From assembly GCF_030490285.1 (NCBI RefSeq), contig NZ_CP129884.1, positions 1,922,001-1,986,000 on the forward strand: a stretch of DNA of 64,000 nt, given 5' to 3'. The DNA comes from Methylomonas montana. Its GTDB lineage: Bacteria > Pseudomonadota > Gammaproteobacteria > Methylococcales > Methylomonadaceae. Position numbers and translations under genes: made by a program. Below, piece after piece: positions 32,501 through 40,910 of the stretch. Positions within the stretch are counted from its first letter, which is position 1; each line of letters begins with the position of its first letter. The notes beneath the pieces were generated by a model. The model was given only the letters and a program-made list of their open reading frames with translations, did not search any database and had not been told where the DNA came from.

Positions 32501-35500
32501 AGTGGTGGCGCGGGCCTTGAGTCTGCCGCCCAAAATCGATAGCGCCGAAGCCTTATTACCGGCCGATAGTGTGCAATTGCGTTTGTACGGCCGGCGCATC
32601 TGGCGGTTTTTTACCACTTTCGTGACCGCCGAAGAACACTATCTGCCGCCGGATAATTTTCAGGAAGATCCGCTGCCGGTGATCGCCCATCGCAGTTCGC
32701 CGACCAATTTCGGGCTTTATTTACTGTCGGTGGTTTCTGCGCGGGACTTTGGTTGGTTGGGTTTGACCGATACTGTCGAGCGCTTGGAAGCCACACTGGC
32801 AACCCTTGCCGCCTTACCTAGATTGCACGGCCATTTTTATAACTGGTACGACACCCGCGATTTGCAGATGCTGGAGCCGCGCTATGTGTCCACCGTCGAT
32901 AGCGGTAATCTGGCCGGGCATCTGCTGACGCTGGCGCAAGCCTGTCGGGAAATGGCTAGCCGGCCGCTGGATTTAAACAACGCTCTGAGCGGACTCGCCG
33001 ACACGCATCGCTTATTACTGAATGCCTTGGCCAATAGCAAAGACGACCGGCGCACCCTGACGGTAACCTTAAAAGAATTGCGGCAAAAAACCGACTTCTT
33101 AGGTGAACTGTTGGCCAGTCGTCCCGTCGACGCTGTTGCCTGGAGCTCGCTGTGGCGGCAATTGACGGTTTGCGCCAACGCCTTGCACGATCTGGCCAAC
33201 GCGCATGCCGTCGAACGCGGCGATAGCCAGGACAACGAAGTGCTGGCTTGGGCCGGTCAGTTATGCGACGACATCCGTTCGCATGCCCGCGATGTGGCCA
33301 ATTTGATTCCCTGGATTCATTTTCCCGACCGGTACGCATCAGTGTGCGCACATTGTGCCGAGTTAAGTCATCAATTTGGACTGGAAACACCTTTATGCGA
33401 TTTGCCTGACAATTATGCGCTTTGGGCAACTCACGAAGAATGTTCGCAACCGGAACCGGCCAGGTCCGCTCAAAAAGCCCTGATTATTCTGTTACGTCGG
33501 GCTGGCGACCAAGTCGAAACCTTGCACAAACGCCTTGAATTGATAGCCGAGCAGTTTGAAGGTTTGTTCCGGGAGATGGACTTTCGGTTTTTATACGATG
33601 CCAATCGGCACATGTTCGCCATCGGTTATCGGGTCGCGGAAGGCGCCATTGATCCCAGTTATTACGACTTGCTGGCGTCCGAGGCCAGGCTGTCCAGTAT
33701 TATCGCCATTGCCAAACGCGATGTGCCGAGCACCCACTGGTTCCATCTGGGCCGGCGGGTGACTCGCGTGGCGCATGGCACGGTATTGCTGTCCTGGTCG
33801 GGATCGATGTTCGAATATCTGATGCCGTCGCTGGTGACGTTTACGCCGCGCTACAGTCTGCTCGATCAGACTTGCCGTCTGGTGGTAAAGCGGCAGATCG
33901 AATACGGCAAGGAACGCGGTGTGCCCTGGGGCGTGTCCGAGTCGGCGTTCAACGGTCGGGATTTGTATTTGACCTATCAATATTCCGCCTTCGGCGTGCC
34001 CGGTCTGGGCATGAAACGCGGCTTGGGCGAAGAACTGGTAATTGCGCCTTACGCCACAGCCTTGGCGGCGATGTATCTACCGCATGCCGCGGTGGAAAAC
34101 TTCGCACGCCTGGAACGGGAAGGGGCGCTGGGGCGTTATGGTTTCTACGAAGCTTTGGATTTCACACCGATCCGCTTGGCGGAAGGTCAGCGGGTGGCCA
34201 TGGTGCGTTGCTATATGGCGCATCATCAAGGCATGTCGCTGGTGGCGTTTGCCAACGTGATACACGATGGATCGATGCGGCATCGCTTCCACCGCGCCGC
34301 GCTGATTCAGTCTGCGGATTTGTTATTGCAGGAACGCATCCCGCACGGCGCCGACACCAGCGTGCTGCCTTTGTTGCAAGAACTGTCCGATGTGAAGGAA
34401 ACCGTGCAACCGCCGGTGCGCCGCGTACCGTCGCCGATGTCGGCGGTGCCTTCCACTCTGTTGTTGTCCAATGGCCGTTACGCGGTGATGATGACCGCCG
34501 CCGGTTCGGGCTATAGCCTGTGGCGGAATCTGGCGGTGACCCGTTGGCGGGAAGATGCCACCCGCGATGCCTGGGGCAGTTATTTATATCTGCGCGATGT
34601 CGATAGCGGCCAGGTCTGGTCGGCAGGTTACCAGCCGACTACGGCCATTCCGGAACACTACGAAGTGGTGTTTGTCGAGGATCGGGCCCGCATTACCCGC
34701 ACCGACGGGGCGATAGTCACTACTTTAGAAATCGTGGTATCGCCGGAAGACGACGCCGAAATCAGGCGGCTGAGCTTGACCAATAACAGCATGCACGAGC
34801 GGGAAATCGAAGTGACGTCTTATGCCGAAATCGTGCTGGCGACCATGCAGGCCGATATTGCCCACCCGGCTTTTTCCAATCTATTCGTACAGACCGAATA
34901 CTTGCCGCAGACCAGAACATTGCTCGCGCATCGCCGGCAACGCTCCGCAGACGACCCGCAACTGTGGGCCGCGCATGTGCTGGCCGACCGGCAGCAAGCC
35001 GGCGACGGTTTGCAATACGAAACCGAACGGGCCCGTTTCATCGGCCGAGGCCAAACCCTGCGCGCTCCCTTGGCGGTGATGGATGGCCGGCCCTTGAGTA
35101 ACACCGTCGGCTCGGTGCTCGATCCGATATTTAGTTTGCGTACCCGAATTAAAGTGGCGGCCGGCGCCACCGAACATTTGACCTTCACCACGCTGGTTGC
35201 TGCGTCAAGGCAGGCCGCAGCGGATTTGGCCGATAAGTATCACAATCTAATGGCCTGGGAACGCGTGTCGGCCTTGGCCTGGACCCATGCCCATGTGCAA
35301 CTGCATCATTTGCGCACCAAACCGGACGAGGCGCAGTTGTTTCAGATGCTGGCCAATCGCTTGATCTATGTCGATCCGTCGCTTAGGCCGGCCGGTAAAA
35401 CGCTGCAGATGAATACCCTAAATGTCACTAATTTGTGGCGCTACGGTATATCCGGCGATAGACCCATCTTGTTACTGCGGGTCAGCGAGCTGGAAGATCG

Positions 35501-38288
35501 GGGCATCGTCGAGCAATTGCTGCGCGCCCACGAGTATTGGCGGATTAAAGGCCTGGCCGTAGACCTGCTGATTCTGAATGAAAAGGAAGTCTCTTATGTC
35601 GAGGACTTGCAGAATTTGCTGGAAAACCTGGTGCGGGAAAATCAGGCCCGTTCGGCTTCGTCGGAGCATGAACCGCAGGGCGCTATTTTTGTGCTGCAAA
35701 CCGGTCTGTTGTCCATGGAAGAACGCCGCTTGCTGCAAACCTCGGCAAGAGCGATGCTGGTTGGCAATCGCGGCACCTTGGCCGAACAATTGTTGCGGCA
35801 TCCGCGGCCAGCCACGGCGTTTATCGCCAAGCATATCTTACCGCCGGAAACCGACGCGCCGGCCTTGGCGCTGCCGGAACTGGAGTTCTTCAACGGCCTG
35901 GGCGGCTTTGCCGAGGATGGCCGCGAATATGTCATCGTGCTGGATAAGGGTCAGTGCACGCCCGCACCGTGGATCAATGTGATCGCCAATCCCGAATTCG
36001 GTTTCACGGTCTCCGAGTTGGGCAGCGGCTGCACCTGGTGCGGCAATAGCCGCGAGAACCAATTGACGCCTTGGTCGAACGATCCGGTCAGCGATGCGCC
36101 GGGCGAAGTGTTTTATTTGCAAGACGATGAAAGTAACGCGTTGTGGACGCCGACCGTGCTGCCGATCCGGGTCGATAATGCCAGCTATTTGATTCGGCAC
36201 GGTCAGGGTTATAGCCGTTTCGAGCATGTCTCACATGGTATCCATAGCGAATTGTTGCAATTCGTTAGCAAAGACGATCCGGTCAAAATTTCCTCATTGA
36301 CCTTGACCAATGTCTCGGGCCGCCGCCGTCGCTTGACCGTGACGGCCTATCTGGAATGGGTGCTTGGTGCCTCGCGTAGCGTTACCGCGCCGCATATCGT
36401 CACGGAATTAGACCAAGATACCGGCGCAATGTTGGCTTACAACCCTTGGGATAAAGAGTTCGGCGCACGCATCGCCTTTGCCGATCTAGCGGGTCGGCAG
36501 ACCGCCTGGACCGCCAATCGCACCGAATTCATCGGCCGTAACGGCAGCCTGGATGCGCCGGCCGGCTTGTTGAACCGCAAACCACTGAAAAACCGGGTTG
36601 GTGCCGGCATGGACCCGTGTGCGGCTTTGCAAACCACCATAGACTTGGCGCCCGATGAACGGATCGAAATTGTATTTTTACTGGGGCAAGGTAAGGACAA
36701 ACAACACGCTGCCGAGTTAATCCACCGGCATCGAATGGTTGACGTAGCCACTACGTTTGCCGAGGTAACGCAGTCTTGGCAGGCGATATTGGGCAAGGTG
36801 CAAGTCAAAACCCCGGACCGCGAGCTGGATCTGCTGTTGAACAGTTGGTTGTTGTATCAAACCTTGAGTTGCCGGATGTGGGCGAGGGCGGCGTTCTATC
36901 AGGTGGGCGGCGCATTTGGCTTTCGAGATCAGTTGCAGGACAGCATGGCCTTGGCGGTGACCAGGCCCGATTTGACTCGCGCGCATATCCTGCGTGCCGC
37001 CGCCCGTCAGTTCGAGCCGGGCGACGTGCAACATTGGTGGCATCCGCCTACCGGTCGTGGCGTGCGCACCCGTTTTTCCGATGATCGGGTTTGGCTGCCG
37101 TTTGTGGTTGCCCATTATCTCAAGGTCAGCGGCGATAACGCTGTACTGGAGGAGTCATTGCCGTTTCTGGAAGGCCCGGAGTTGGCGGCGGAACAGGACG
37201 ATGCCTATTTTCATCCTACCGAAACCTTGCGCCTAGCCAGCCTGTTCGAGCATTGCGCGCGTACGCTGGATTTAAGCCTGGCCACCGGTGTGCACGGTTT
37301 GCCGTTGATCGGTAGCGGCGACTGGAACGACGGCATGAATCGGGTCGGCAATCGGGGGCAGGGCGAGAGCGTCTGGCTGGCCTGGTTCCTGATCGCGACG
37401 TTGTCGGAGTTTGCCGATGTCGCCGAAAGCCGTGGAGACAATGAGCGAGCCGAACGCTGGCGCCAGCATGCCGAACAACTGCGGGTCGCCGTCGAAGCGG
37501 AAGGCTGGGACGGCGCCTGGTATCGGCGCGCCTATTTCGACGACGGTTCGCCGCTGGGCTCGGCGACCAACGCCGAATGTCGGATCGACTCCATTGCGCA
37601 GAGTTGGGGGGTAATCTCAGGCGCTGCCGACCCGGAACGAGCACGACGGGCGATGGAGTCGGTACGCGAGTATTTGGTGCGCTACGGCGACGATCTGCTG
37701 TTGCTGTTCACGCCGCCGTTCGACAAGACCGAGCGCGATCCAGGCTATATCAAAAGTTATCCGCCCGGCATACGGGAGAACGGCGGCCAATACACCCATG
37801 CGGCGATCTGGTCGGTGATGGCTTACGCGATGCTGGGCGAAGGCGATCAGGTCGCCGAGCTGATGCGGATGCTGAATCCGATCAAGCGCACCGCCAGCCG
37901 CACCGGGATTTATGCCTATAAGGTCGAGCCTTATGTGTTGGCGGCGGACATCTATTCGGAAGCACCGCACGCTCGGCGCGGTGGCTGGACTTGGTATACC
38001 GGCGCGGCCGGTTGGTTTTACCGGGCCGGCGTGGAGTCCATGCTCGGTTTGCAAGTGCGTGGTGGCTACTTGCTGTTCGATCCTTGTATTCCGCGAGCCT
38101 GGCGCGGTTACGGCATGGTGTATCGGCATGGTGCCAGCGTTTATGAAATTACGTTTGAAAACCCGAATGGCGCGACGCGCGGAGTTACCAGTGTCGAACT
38201 GGACGGGGTAGTGCAGACAAATGGCAACGGCATAGGCTTGATTGACGACGGGCAAACTCACCAGGTGCTGGTGGTGTTGGGCGTTTAA
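29586..38288 (+). CDS. Cyclic beta-1,2-glucan synthase
   Basis: A 2900-residue giant membrane enzyme of the NdvB/Cgs family. It makes cyclic beta-1,2-glucan from UDP-glucose; the polymer goes to the periplasm and acts in osmotic adaptation. In order: a cytosolic N-terminal region; membrane segments at about residues 405-465; the GT84 glycosyltransferase core (ITLDADTKLPMG at about 623, RGHRWARGDWQL at about 773); further membrane segments at about 810-980; a glucoamylase-like domain (GVSESAFNGRDLYLTYQYSAFG at about 1440); and C-terminal glycoside hydrolase 94 phosphorylase modules with SGDWNDGMNRVG at about 2576. Length and domain order match rhizobial and Brucella enzymes. GGAG lies nine bases before ATG 29586. 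No ndvA-type exporter is in the window. Confidence 0.95.
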   Translation: MAKRREQRRHVRSEHPGGEEAPIRFELFNTERLEQHAVSLAQAQKITTLKKGRKLIPRVRENAQVLLEAYKSVAKAVKEQHAITPAAEWLLDNFHVIEEQVSDIHVDLPESYSRELPKLAEGVLAGYPRVYGIAWALVAHTDSRFAPDLLTLFVKAYQNVDPLTLGELWAIPITLRVLLVENLRRLAVSIMRSQNGRRLADQFVDRVEQIVARSDSPELTIPAGVLPAEPLRQAYAVQILQRSHDPHPAVALSLEFLNDWLGEQGLSLDDIVHREHAAQIADNMTVRNIITSMRAISAFDWPQFVEDVSLVDACLRAHDGYLAMDFLTRDRYRHAIEELAKRSPVSEVEIARRAIVEVQIAIDQDSGDERQMEPGYYLIGAGRYAFEAKVAYRPTFKQRLLRTYVSHAGLAYVGSVGLLTLLLLTLPLSISSVAGLNGFQLCLLALVLVFPASDIAVGLMNHFIVAGLPPNHLPRLELKEGVPEALSTFVVVPTMFVSEAGVRQQIAQMEIRYLANPDGAVRFALLSDWADAEQETQANDDDLLSVAVSAVNALNAKYDQQRFFVFHRKRLWNASEGKWMGWERKRGKLQEFNRLLRGATDTSFLPIAGQPAAAPAGVCYVITLDADTKLPMGVVAQLVGVAAHPLNKPVFDADSQTIVDGYGILQPRVTPTLPQRQERSMFHQIFAGASGTDAYSSSVSELYQDLFGLGTYSGKGLYHVDSFEAALAGRVPDNTQLSHDLFESVYVRCGLVSDIEFFEEFPSHTEVAASRGHRWARGDWQLIPWIFGALGKGMPMIGRWKMLDNLRRSLSAPAAFSALVASWAMPHAPLITLIGFVLTALAFPAILAVTAGFTAPRRGISFATHVRGVLENVAWALCNSLVALTLLAQQAWLMTDAIVTTLVRLFITRRKLLKWVTALQAKAGAGHALKNLIRPLSHSSSVVFGAGALVVLFNPNAIVAAAPFLVLWWLAPVVARALSLPPKIDSAEALLPADSVQLRLYGRRIWRFFTTFVTAEEHYLPPDNFQEDPLPVIAHRSSPTNFGLYLLSVVSARDFGWLGLTDTVERLEATLATLAALPRLHGHFYNWYDTRDLQMLEPRYVSTVDSGNLAGHLLTLAQACREMASRPLDLNNALSGLADTHRLLLNALANSKDDRRTLTVTLKELRQKTDFLGELLASRPVDAVAWSSLWRQLTVCANALHDLANAHAVERGDSQDNEVLAWAGQLCDDIRSHARDVANLIPWIHFPDRYASVCAHCAELSHQFGLETPLCDLPDNYALWATHEECSQPEPARSAQKALIILLRRAGDQVETLHKRLELIAEQFEGLFREMDFRFLYDANRHMFAIGYRVAEGAIDPSYYDLLASEARLSSIIAIAKRDVPSTHWFHLGRRVTRVAHGTVLLSWSGSMFEYLMPSLVTFTPRYSLLDQTCRLVVKRQIEYGKERGVPWGVSESAFNGRDLYLTYQYSAFGVPGLGMKRGLGEELVIAPYATALAAMYLPHAAVENFARLEREGALGRYGFYEALDFTPIRLAEGQRVAMVRCYMAHHQGMSLVAFANVIHDGSMRHRFHRAALIQSADLLLQERIPHGADTSVLPLLQELSDVKETVQPPVRRVPSPMSAVPSTLLLSNGRYAVMMTAAGSGYSLWRNLAVTRWREDATRDAWGSYLYLRDVDSGQVWSAGYQPTTAIPEHYEVVFVEDRARITRTDGAIVTTLEIVVSPEDDAEIRRLSLTNNSMHEREIEVTSYAEIVLATMQADIAHPAFSNLFVQTEYLPQTRTLLAHRRQRSADDPQLWAAHVLADRQQAGDGLQYETERARFIGRGQTLRAPLAVMDGRPLSNTVGSVLDPIFSLRTRIKVAAGATEHLTFTTLVAASRQAAADLADKYHNLMAWERVSALAWTHAHVQLHHLRTKPDEAQLFQMLANRLIYVDPSLRPAGKTLQMNTLNVTNLWRYGISGDRPILLLRVSELEDRGIVEQLLRAHEYWRIKGLAVDLLILNEKEVSYVEDLQNLLENLVRENQARSASSEHEPQGAIFVLQTGLLSMEERRLLQTSARAMLVGNRGTLAEQLLRHPRPATAFIAKHILPPETDAPALALPELEFFNGLGGFAEDGREYVIVLDKGQCTPAPWINVIANPEFGFTVSELGSGCTWCGNSRENQLTPWSNDPVSDAPGEVFYLQDDESNALWTPTVLPIRVDNASYLIRHGQGYSRFEHVSHGIHSELLQFVSKDDPVKISSLTLTNVSGRRRRLTVTAYLEWVLGASRSVTAPHIVTELDQDTGAMLAYNPWDKEFGARIAFADLAGRQTAWTANRTEFIGRNGSLDAPAGLLNRKPLKNRVGAGMDPCAALQTTIDLAPDERIEIVFLLGQGKDKQHAAELIHRHRMVDVATTFAEVTQSWQAILGKVQVKTPDRELDLLLNSWLLYQTLSCRMWARAAFYQVGGAFGFRDQLQDSMALAVTRPDLTRAHILRAAARQFEPGDVQHWWHPPTGRGVRTRFSDDRVWLPFVVAHYLKVSGDNAVLEESLPFLEGPELAAEQDDAYFHPTETLRLASLFEHCARTLDLSLATGVHGLPLIGSGDWNDGMNRVGNRGQGESVWLAWFLIATLSEFADVAESRGDNERAERWRQHAEQLRVAVEAEGWDGAWYRRAYFDDGSPLGSATNAECRIDSIAQSWGVISGAADPERARRAMESVREYLVRYGDDLLLLFTPPFDKTERDPGYIKSYPPGIRENGGQYTHAAIWSVMAYAMLGEGDQVAELMRMLNPIKRTASRTGIYAYKVEPYVLAADIYSEAPHARRGGWTWYTGAAGWFYRAGVESMLGLQVRGGYLLFDPCIPRAWRGYGMVYRHGASVYEITFENPNGATRGVTSVELDGVVQTNGNGIGLIDDGQTHQVLVVLGV

Positions 38289-38438
38289 GCACAAACTGCC
38301 GGCGTGTACTGTATCTGTTCGTTGCCGTACCGACTGTATTGGGATTTGCGAGTAGCATGGCGACTAAGCGTTGATACAGATTATTCCGCGCTTCGATCAT
38401 GGCCAATTCGGTTACGGTCGACATTTCAGGAGATCAGT

Positions 38439-38630
38439 ATGGATATACAAGCAATCAAAGGTCGTGTCGAATTCGACAAAGACAAACTGGTAGAGATTGC
38501 CGGCAATAGACGCAATGAAATGCTGACGGATGCGGAAGACGATGTGCAGATGCATGCCGGCCGGGATCGGGTCGGATTTGTGGCTGTCAGGCGCAATACC
38601 AAAAAAGGTGGTAAAGACGATCGCTATTGA
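38439..38630 (+). CDS. Small hydrophilic hypothetical protein
   Basis: A 63-residue protein starting MDIQAIKGRVEFDKDKLVEIAG with CAGGAGATCAGT before ATG 38439. It is charged and probably helical, with a basic tail (RRNTKKGGKDDRY). The start IKGRVEFDKDKL recalls CsbD proteins but the rest does not. I do not recognise the family. It sits between the glucan synthase and a CsbD gene and ends in a UUCG terminator that overlaps the next promoter. Confidence 0.65.
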   Translation: MDIQAIKGRVEFDKDKLVEIAGNRRNEMLTDAEDDVQMHAGRDRVGFVAVRRNTKKGGKDDRY

Positions 38631-38728
38631 TTAACGGCGGTTGGTTTGTATACCGCGCGTAGCCAGCCGACAAGCCAATTCGAGGTAAAGTCCGCCGTCT
38701 GATTACAAAACCGCGCAACGCCAATTTG

Positions 38729-38771
38729 TGTACGCTAGCGTACCGACTTCGGTCGGTTTTGCTTGTATTCT
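38729..38771 (+). promoter_or_regulatory. Stress-regulon class II promoter, copy S
   Basis: Palindrome TGTACGCTAGCGTACC at 38729-38744, GAC suffix, 18-nt spacer, -10 TATTCT at 38766-38771. It drives the CsbD gene at 38851, leader about 73 nt. Confidence 0.88.
38743..38760 (+). terminator. UUCG-tetraloop terminator inside promoter copy S
   Basis: CCGAC-TTCG-GTCGG followed by TTTT. The 5-bp stem with an extra-stable C(UUCG)G loop uses the last bases of the palindrome and the GAC suffix, so terminator and promoter share sequence. Confidence 0.65.
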
Positions 38772-38850
38772 TTTAAACAGGCGCTGGGAGACTGTTCCAC
38801 GCTAGACCATGGCCGATGGGTGATGGTTAACGCATTCGGGGGAGAGCATT

Positions 38851-39027
38851 ATGAACAAAGAACAAGTGAAGGGCCGTATCGAAGAAGTCAAAGGTAAAGT
38901 CAAAGAAGCCACCGGGGTATTACTCGACGACAAGGCGTTGGAGGTAGAAGGTAATCTTCAAAAGAATGTCGGCAAGGTTCAGGCCGGATTTGGCGATCTG
39001 AAGCAGGATCTAAAAGATAAGCTGTAA
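38851..39027 (+). CDS. CsbD-like stress protein
   Basis: A 58-residue CsbD protein, MNKEQVKGRIEEVKGKVKE and onward, ending GFGDLKQDLKDKL. It is the third CsbD of the window. GGGGGAGAGC lies before ATG 38851. Under copy S. A 49-residue membrane protein follows 74 bases later. Confidence 0.93.
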   Translation: MNKEQVKGRIEEVKGKVKEATGVLLDDKALEVEGNLQKNVGKVQAGFGDLKQDLKDKL

Positions 39028-39101
39028 ATCGAAATTAGGTTTGACGGGTTTATCCGGGGTTTGTGTTGCCGGCTATGGTCGGCGTTTAGCGGAGAAAGAT
39101 C

Positions 39102-39251
39102 ATGCTTGAAACTATCGCGATCCTGTTAGTCATTCTTTGGGTGTTGGGTCTGGTATCCTCATACACCCTTGGCGGCTTCATTCATCTTTTATTGGTTGTC
39201 GCTGTTATTGTGGTTGTGCTGCGTATTATTCAAGGCCGAAAAGTGCTGTGA
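39102..39251 (+). CDS. lmo0937-type small membrane protein
   Basis: A 49-residue protein, MLETIAILLVILWVLGLVS and onward, with two membrane segments around SSYTLGGFIHLLLVVAVI, matching the lmo0937/DUF5670 family of tiny membrane proteins. GGAG lies seven bases before ATG 39102. Probably co-transcribed with the CsbD gene before it. Function unknown. Confidence 0.82.
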   Translation: MLETIAILLVILWVLGLVSSYTLGGFIHLLLVVAVIVVVLRIIQGRKVL

Positions 39252-39281
39252 CAGGGAATTGTAGTGGGGGGCGACAGCCGA

Positions 39282-39647
39282 TTAATTCGGCTGTTGGCTT
39301 GAGCTTATGGATTGAGTGACGCGTTTTATTAACCAAGCCACGGGTAAGGTCGTATACAAAGTGTGAGCCATCAACATCAGTTGGATGGCGTTGCTTGCCC
39401 CAGTGGCGACAGCCGGTTCAGCTGATTCGCGCTTGGGACATTTGCTGAGTTCGCCGGCAATAAAACCCATGCCGCCCGCCAGTATCAAACTGGCTGGAGC
39501 GGTCATCTGCCTGTGCATATTCCCGATCAATTCATTGCTGCGAATCTTTACCAACTGTTGACGATTCAACACCTGCCGTTCCGCGTCGCGAATTTGCGCG
39601 TGCAAGGAATTGGAGGTGTATTTGTGGCCAAGCCAAGCCGGTATCAT
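39282..39647 (-). CDS. YqjK-position hypothetical protein
   Basis: A 121-residue protein with a polar, helical N-terminus (RDAERQVLNRQQLVKIRSNELIG) and two weak membrane segments (about residues 50-65 and 88-105). Its start overlaps the stop of the YqjE-like gene as ATGA. In E. coli the third gene of the yqjDEK operon encodes a small protein at this position; I can see the position match but only weak sequence resemblance. Confidence 0.7.
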   Translation of the reverse strand: MIPAWLGHKYTSNSLHAQIRDAERQVLNRQQLVKIRSNELIGNMHRQMTAPASLILAGGMGFIAGELSKCPKRESAEPAVATGASNAIQLMLMAHTLYTTLPVAWLIKRVTQSISSSQQPN

Positions 39648-40087
39648 CGCGGTTCCTGATTCGAACGCTGCTTGGGCCGAGGCTCAAGGCTACGCAGCGT
39701 GGCTGGAAATTGCAGGTAACGGCTGCGACGACGGATTAAGCCGCACAGCATTAGCGCCAACAGTAAATTAAAAGCCACCGCAATCAGTATCGCGCTGCTG
39801 GCCGGCAGACCGTTCTCCAGCTGCCATTGCACAGCGGCGGCCAGCAGGCCCAGCCAGGCGGCGCTGAGTAATAATGCCAGCATGGCGCCCGCGACGACCA
39901 TCGTCACCAAACTTTGGCCCGCCCGGCGGATTTCCAAGCCGACGAGCCGGAAGCGCTCGTGACTCAAACCCTGCAGTTCATCCCATAGACTTTGGATATC
40001 TTCCAGCACACCGGCCTCGCTTTGAGGTTCGGTGGGTATGGAGGAAGGGCCAGAGTCATGTTTTTGCGCAATCACGTCCGGGTTCAC
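39644..40087 (-). CDS. YqjE-like holin-superfamily membrane protein
   Basis: A 147-residue protein with a polar N-terminus, an amphipathic stretch (SHERFRLVGLEIRRAGQSLV) and two membrane helices at about residues 60-85 and 92-118. This is the layout of the phage holin superfamily 3.6 / YqjE. It lies 12 bases after the YqjD-like gene and overlaps the next gene by four bases. E. coli YqjE partners with YqjD and ribosome-associated membrane proteins in stationary phase. Confidence 0.83.
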   Translation of the reverse strand: MNPDVIAQKHDSGPSSIPTEPQSEAGVLEDIQSLWDELQGLSHERFRLVGLEIRRAGQSLVTMVVAGAMLALLLSAAWLGLLAAAVQWQLENGLPASSAILIAVAFNLLLALMLCGLIRRRSRYLQFPATLRSLEPRPKQRSNQEPR

Positions 40088-40099
40088 GAGCTTGGCGGT

Positions 40100-40330
40100 T
40101 TAACGGCTGCTCAATAAGCGGCTGAGTAAAAAACCCGTGGCGACCGCTATGCCTAACGAGGTCACCGGGTTATCGCGGATATAGCCTTGGCAGTTTTTCA
40201 CGAGCCGTTGCTCGGCGGTCTTTAGTTGCTCGCTTTTTTGATCCAGCGTTTCCGAGGCGTGATGAGAGGCACTGGCGATTTTGTCTACCGCTTCGTGCGC
40301 ATAATTGGATGCTTTATCGATAGTTTCCAT
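40100..40330 (-). CDS. YqjD/ElaB-like DUF883 protein
   Basis: A 76-residue protein with a helical, charged N-terminal region (SNYAHEAVDKIASASHHASETLDQKSEQLKTAEQ, read here in pieces) and a C-terminal tail anchor after the family motif YIRDNPVTSLGIAVATGFLLSRLL. YqjD and ElaB of E. coli are C-tail-anchored, RpoS-dependent proteins that bind ribosomes in stationary phase. The operon order BON, YqjD, YqjE, small protein is consistent with that group. Confidence 0.9.
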   Translation of the reverse strand: METIDKASNYAHEAVDKIASASHHASETLDQKSEQLKTAEQRLVKNCQGYIRDNPVTSLGIAVATGFLLSRLLSSR

Positions 40331-40344
40331 AATGGTTTCCTTGT

Positions 40345-40659
40345 TTATTTAAGACGCATGTCGTTTTTAACGGACTCTACGCCTTTGACGGTGCGGGCAA
40401 TTGCCACGGCTTTATTGATATCAGCCTGAGTGCCGACGAAACCGCTCAATTGCACGACGCCTTTGAAGGTTTCGACATTGATTTGGCCGGATCGCAGGTT
40501 GGGTTCGTCGAATAACATCGCTTTTACTTTGGTAGTGATCACGCTGTCGTCGACGTATTCGCCGGTGCCTTCGTGTTTATTAGTCGATGCGCAACCCGTT
40601 GCGACCAGTAAGGTCAGGGCCATAACAGATGCGGAAAATAATTTAGTCAGATTTTTCAT
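40345..40659 (-). CDS. BON-domain lipoprotein
   Basis: A 104-residue lipoprotein: signal ending VATGC (Cys about residue 23), then one BON domain (DDSVITTKVKAMLFDEPNLRSGQINVETFKGVVQLSGFV). GGAGAG lies before ATG 40659; the open frame continues to 40707 without a ribosome site. It heads a four-gene operon to 39282 under copy T. BON lipoproteins are thought to sit at the outer-membrane inner leaflet. Confidence 0.92.
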   Translation of the reverse strand: MKNLTKLFSASVMALTLLVATGCASTNKHEGTGEYVDDSVITTKVKAMLFDEPNLRSGQINVETFKGVVQLSGFVGTQADINKAVAIARTVKGVESVKNDMRLK

Positions 40660-40783
40660 GGGTAACTCTCCGGAATTGGAAGATAAATACGCTGCTTTAC
40701 GGCCCATGTTTAGTCAGCATCATCATGCGACTAACAGATTGCGACACGCTTGAGCGGGATTGGGGTTCTGAAACCTTGAAAGC

Positions 40784-40826
40784 ACTCTAAGCGTAAATCC
40801 GGAATCAGTCGGTGCGCTAGCGTACA
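40784..40826 (-). promoter_or_regulatory. Stress-regulon class II promoter, copy T
   Basis: Palindrome GGTGCGCTAGCGTACA at 40811-40826, GAC suffix, 18-nt spacer, -10 TAGAGT at 40784-40789. It drives the BON/YqjD/YqjE operon. Confidence 0.88.
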
Positions 40827-40910
40827 TAAATTGCTAAGGTGGTGACGCCAGGATAAATAGGCGGGTGGTTGATTGGAATTTGCATAGAAATATCCAGATA
40901 CCTGTGCTTA

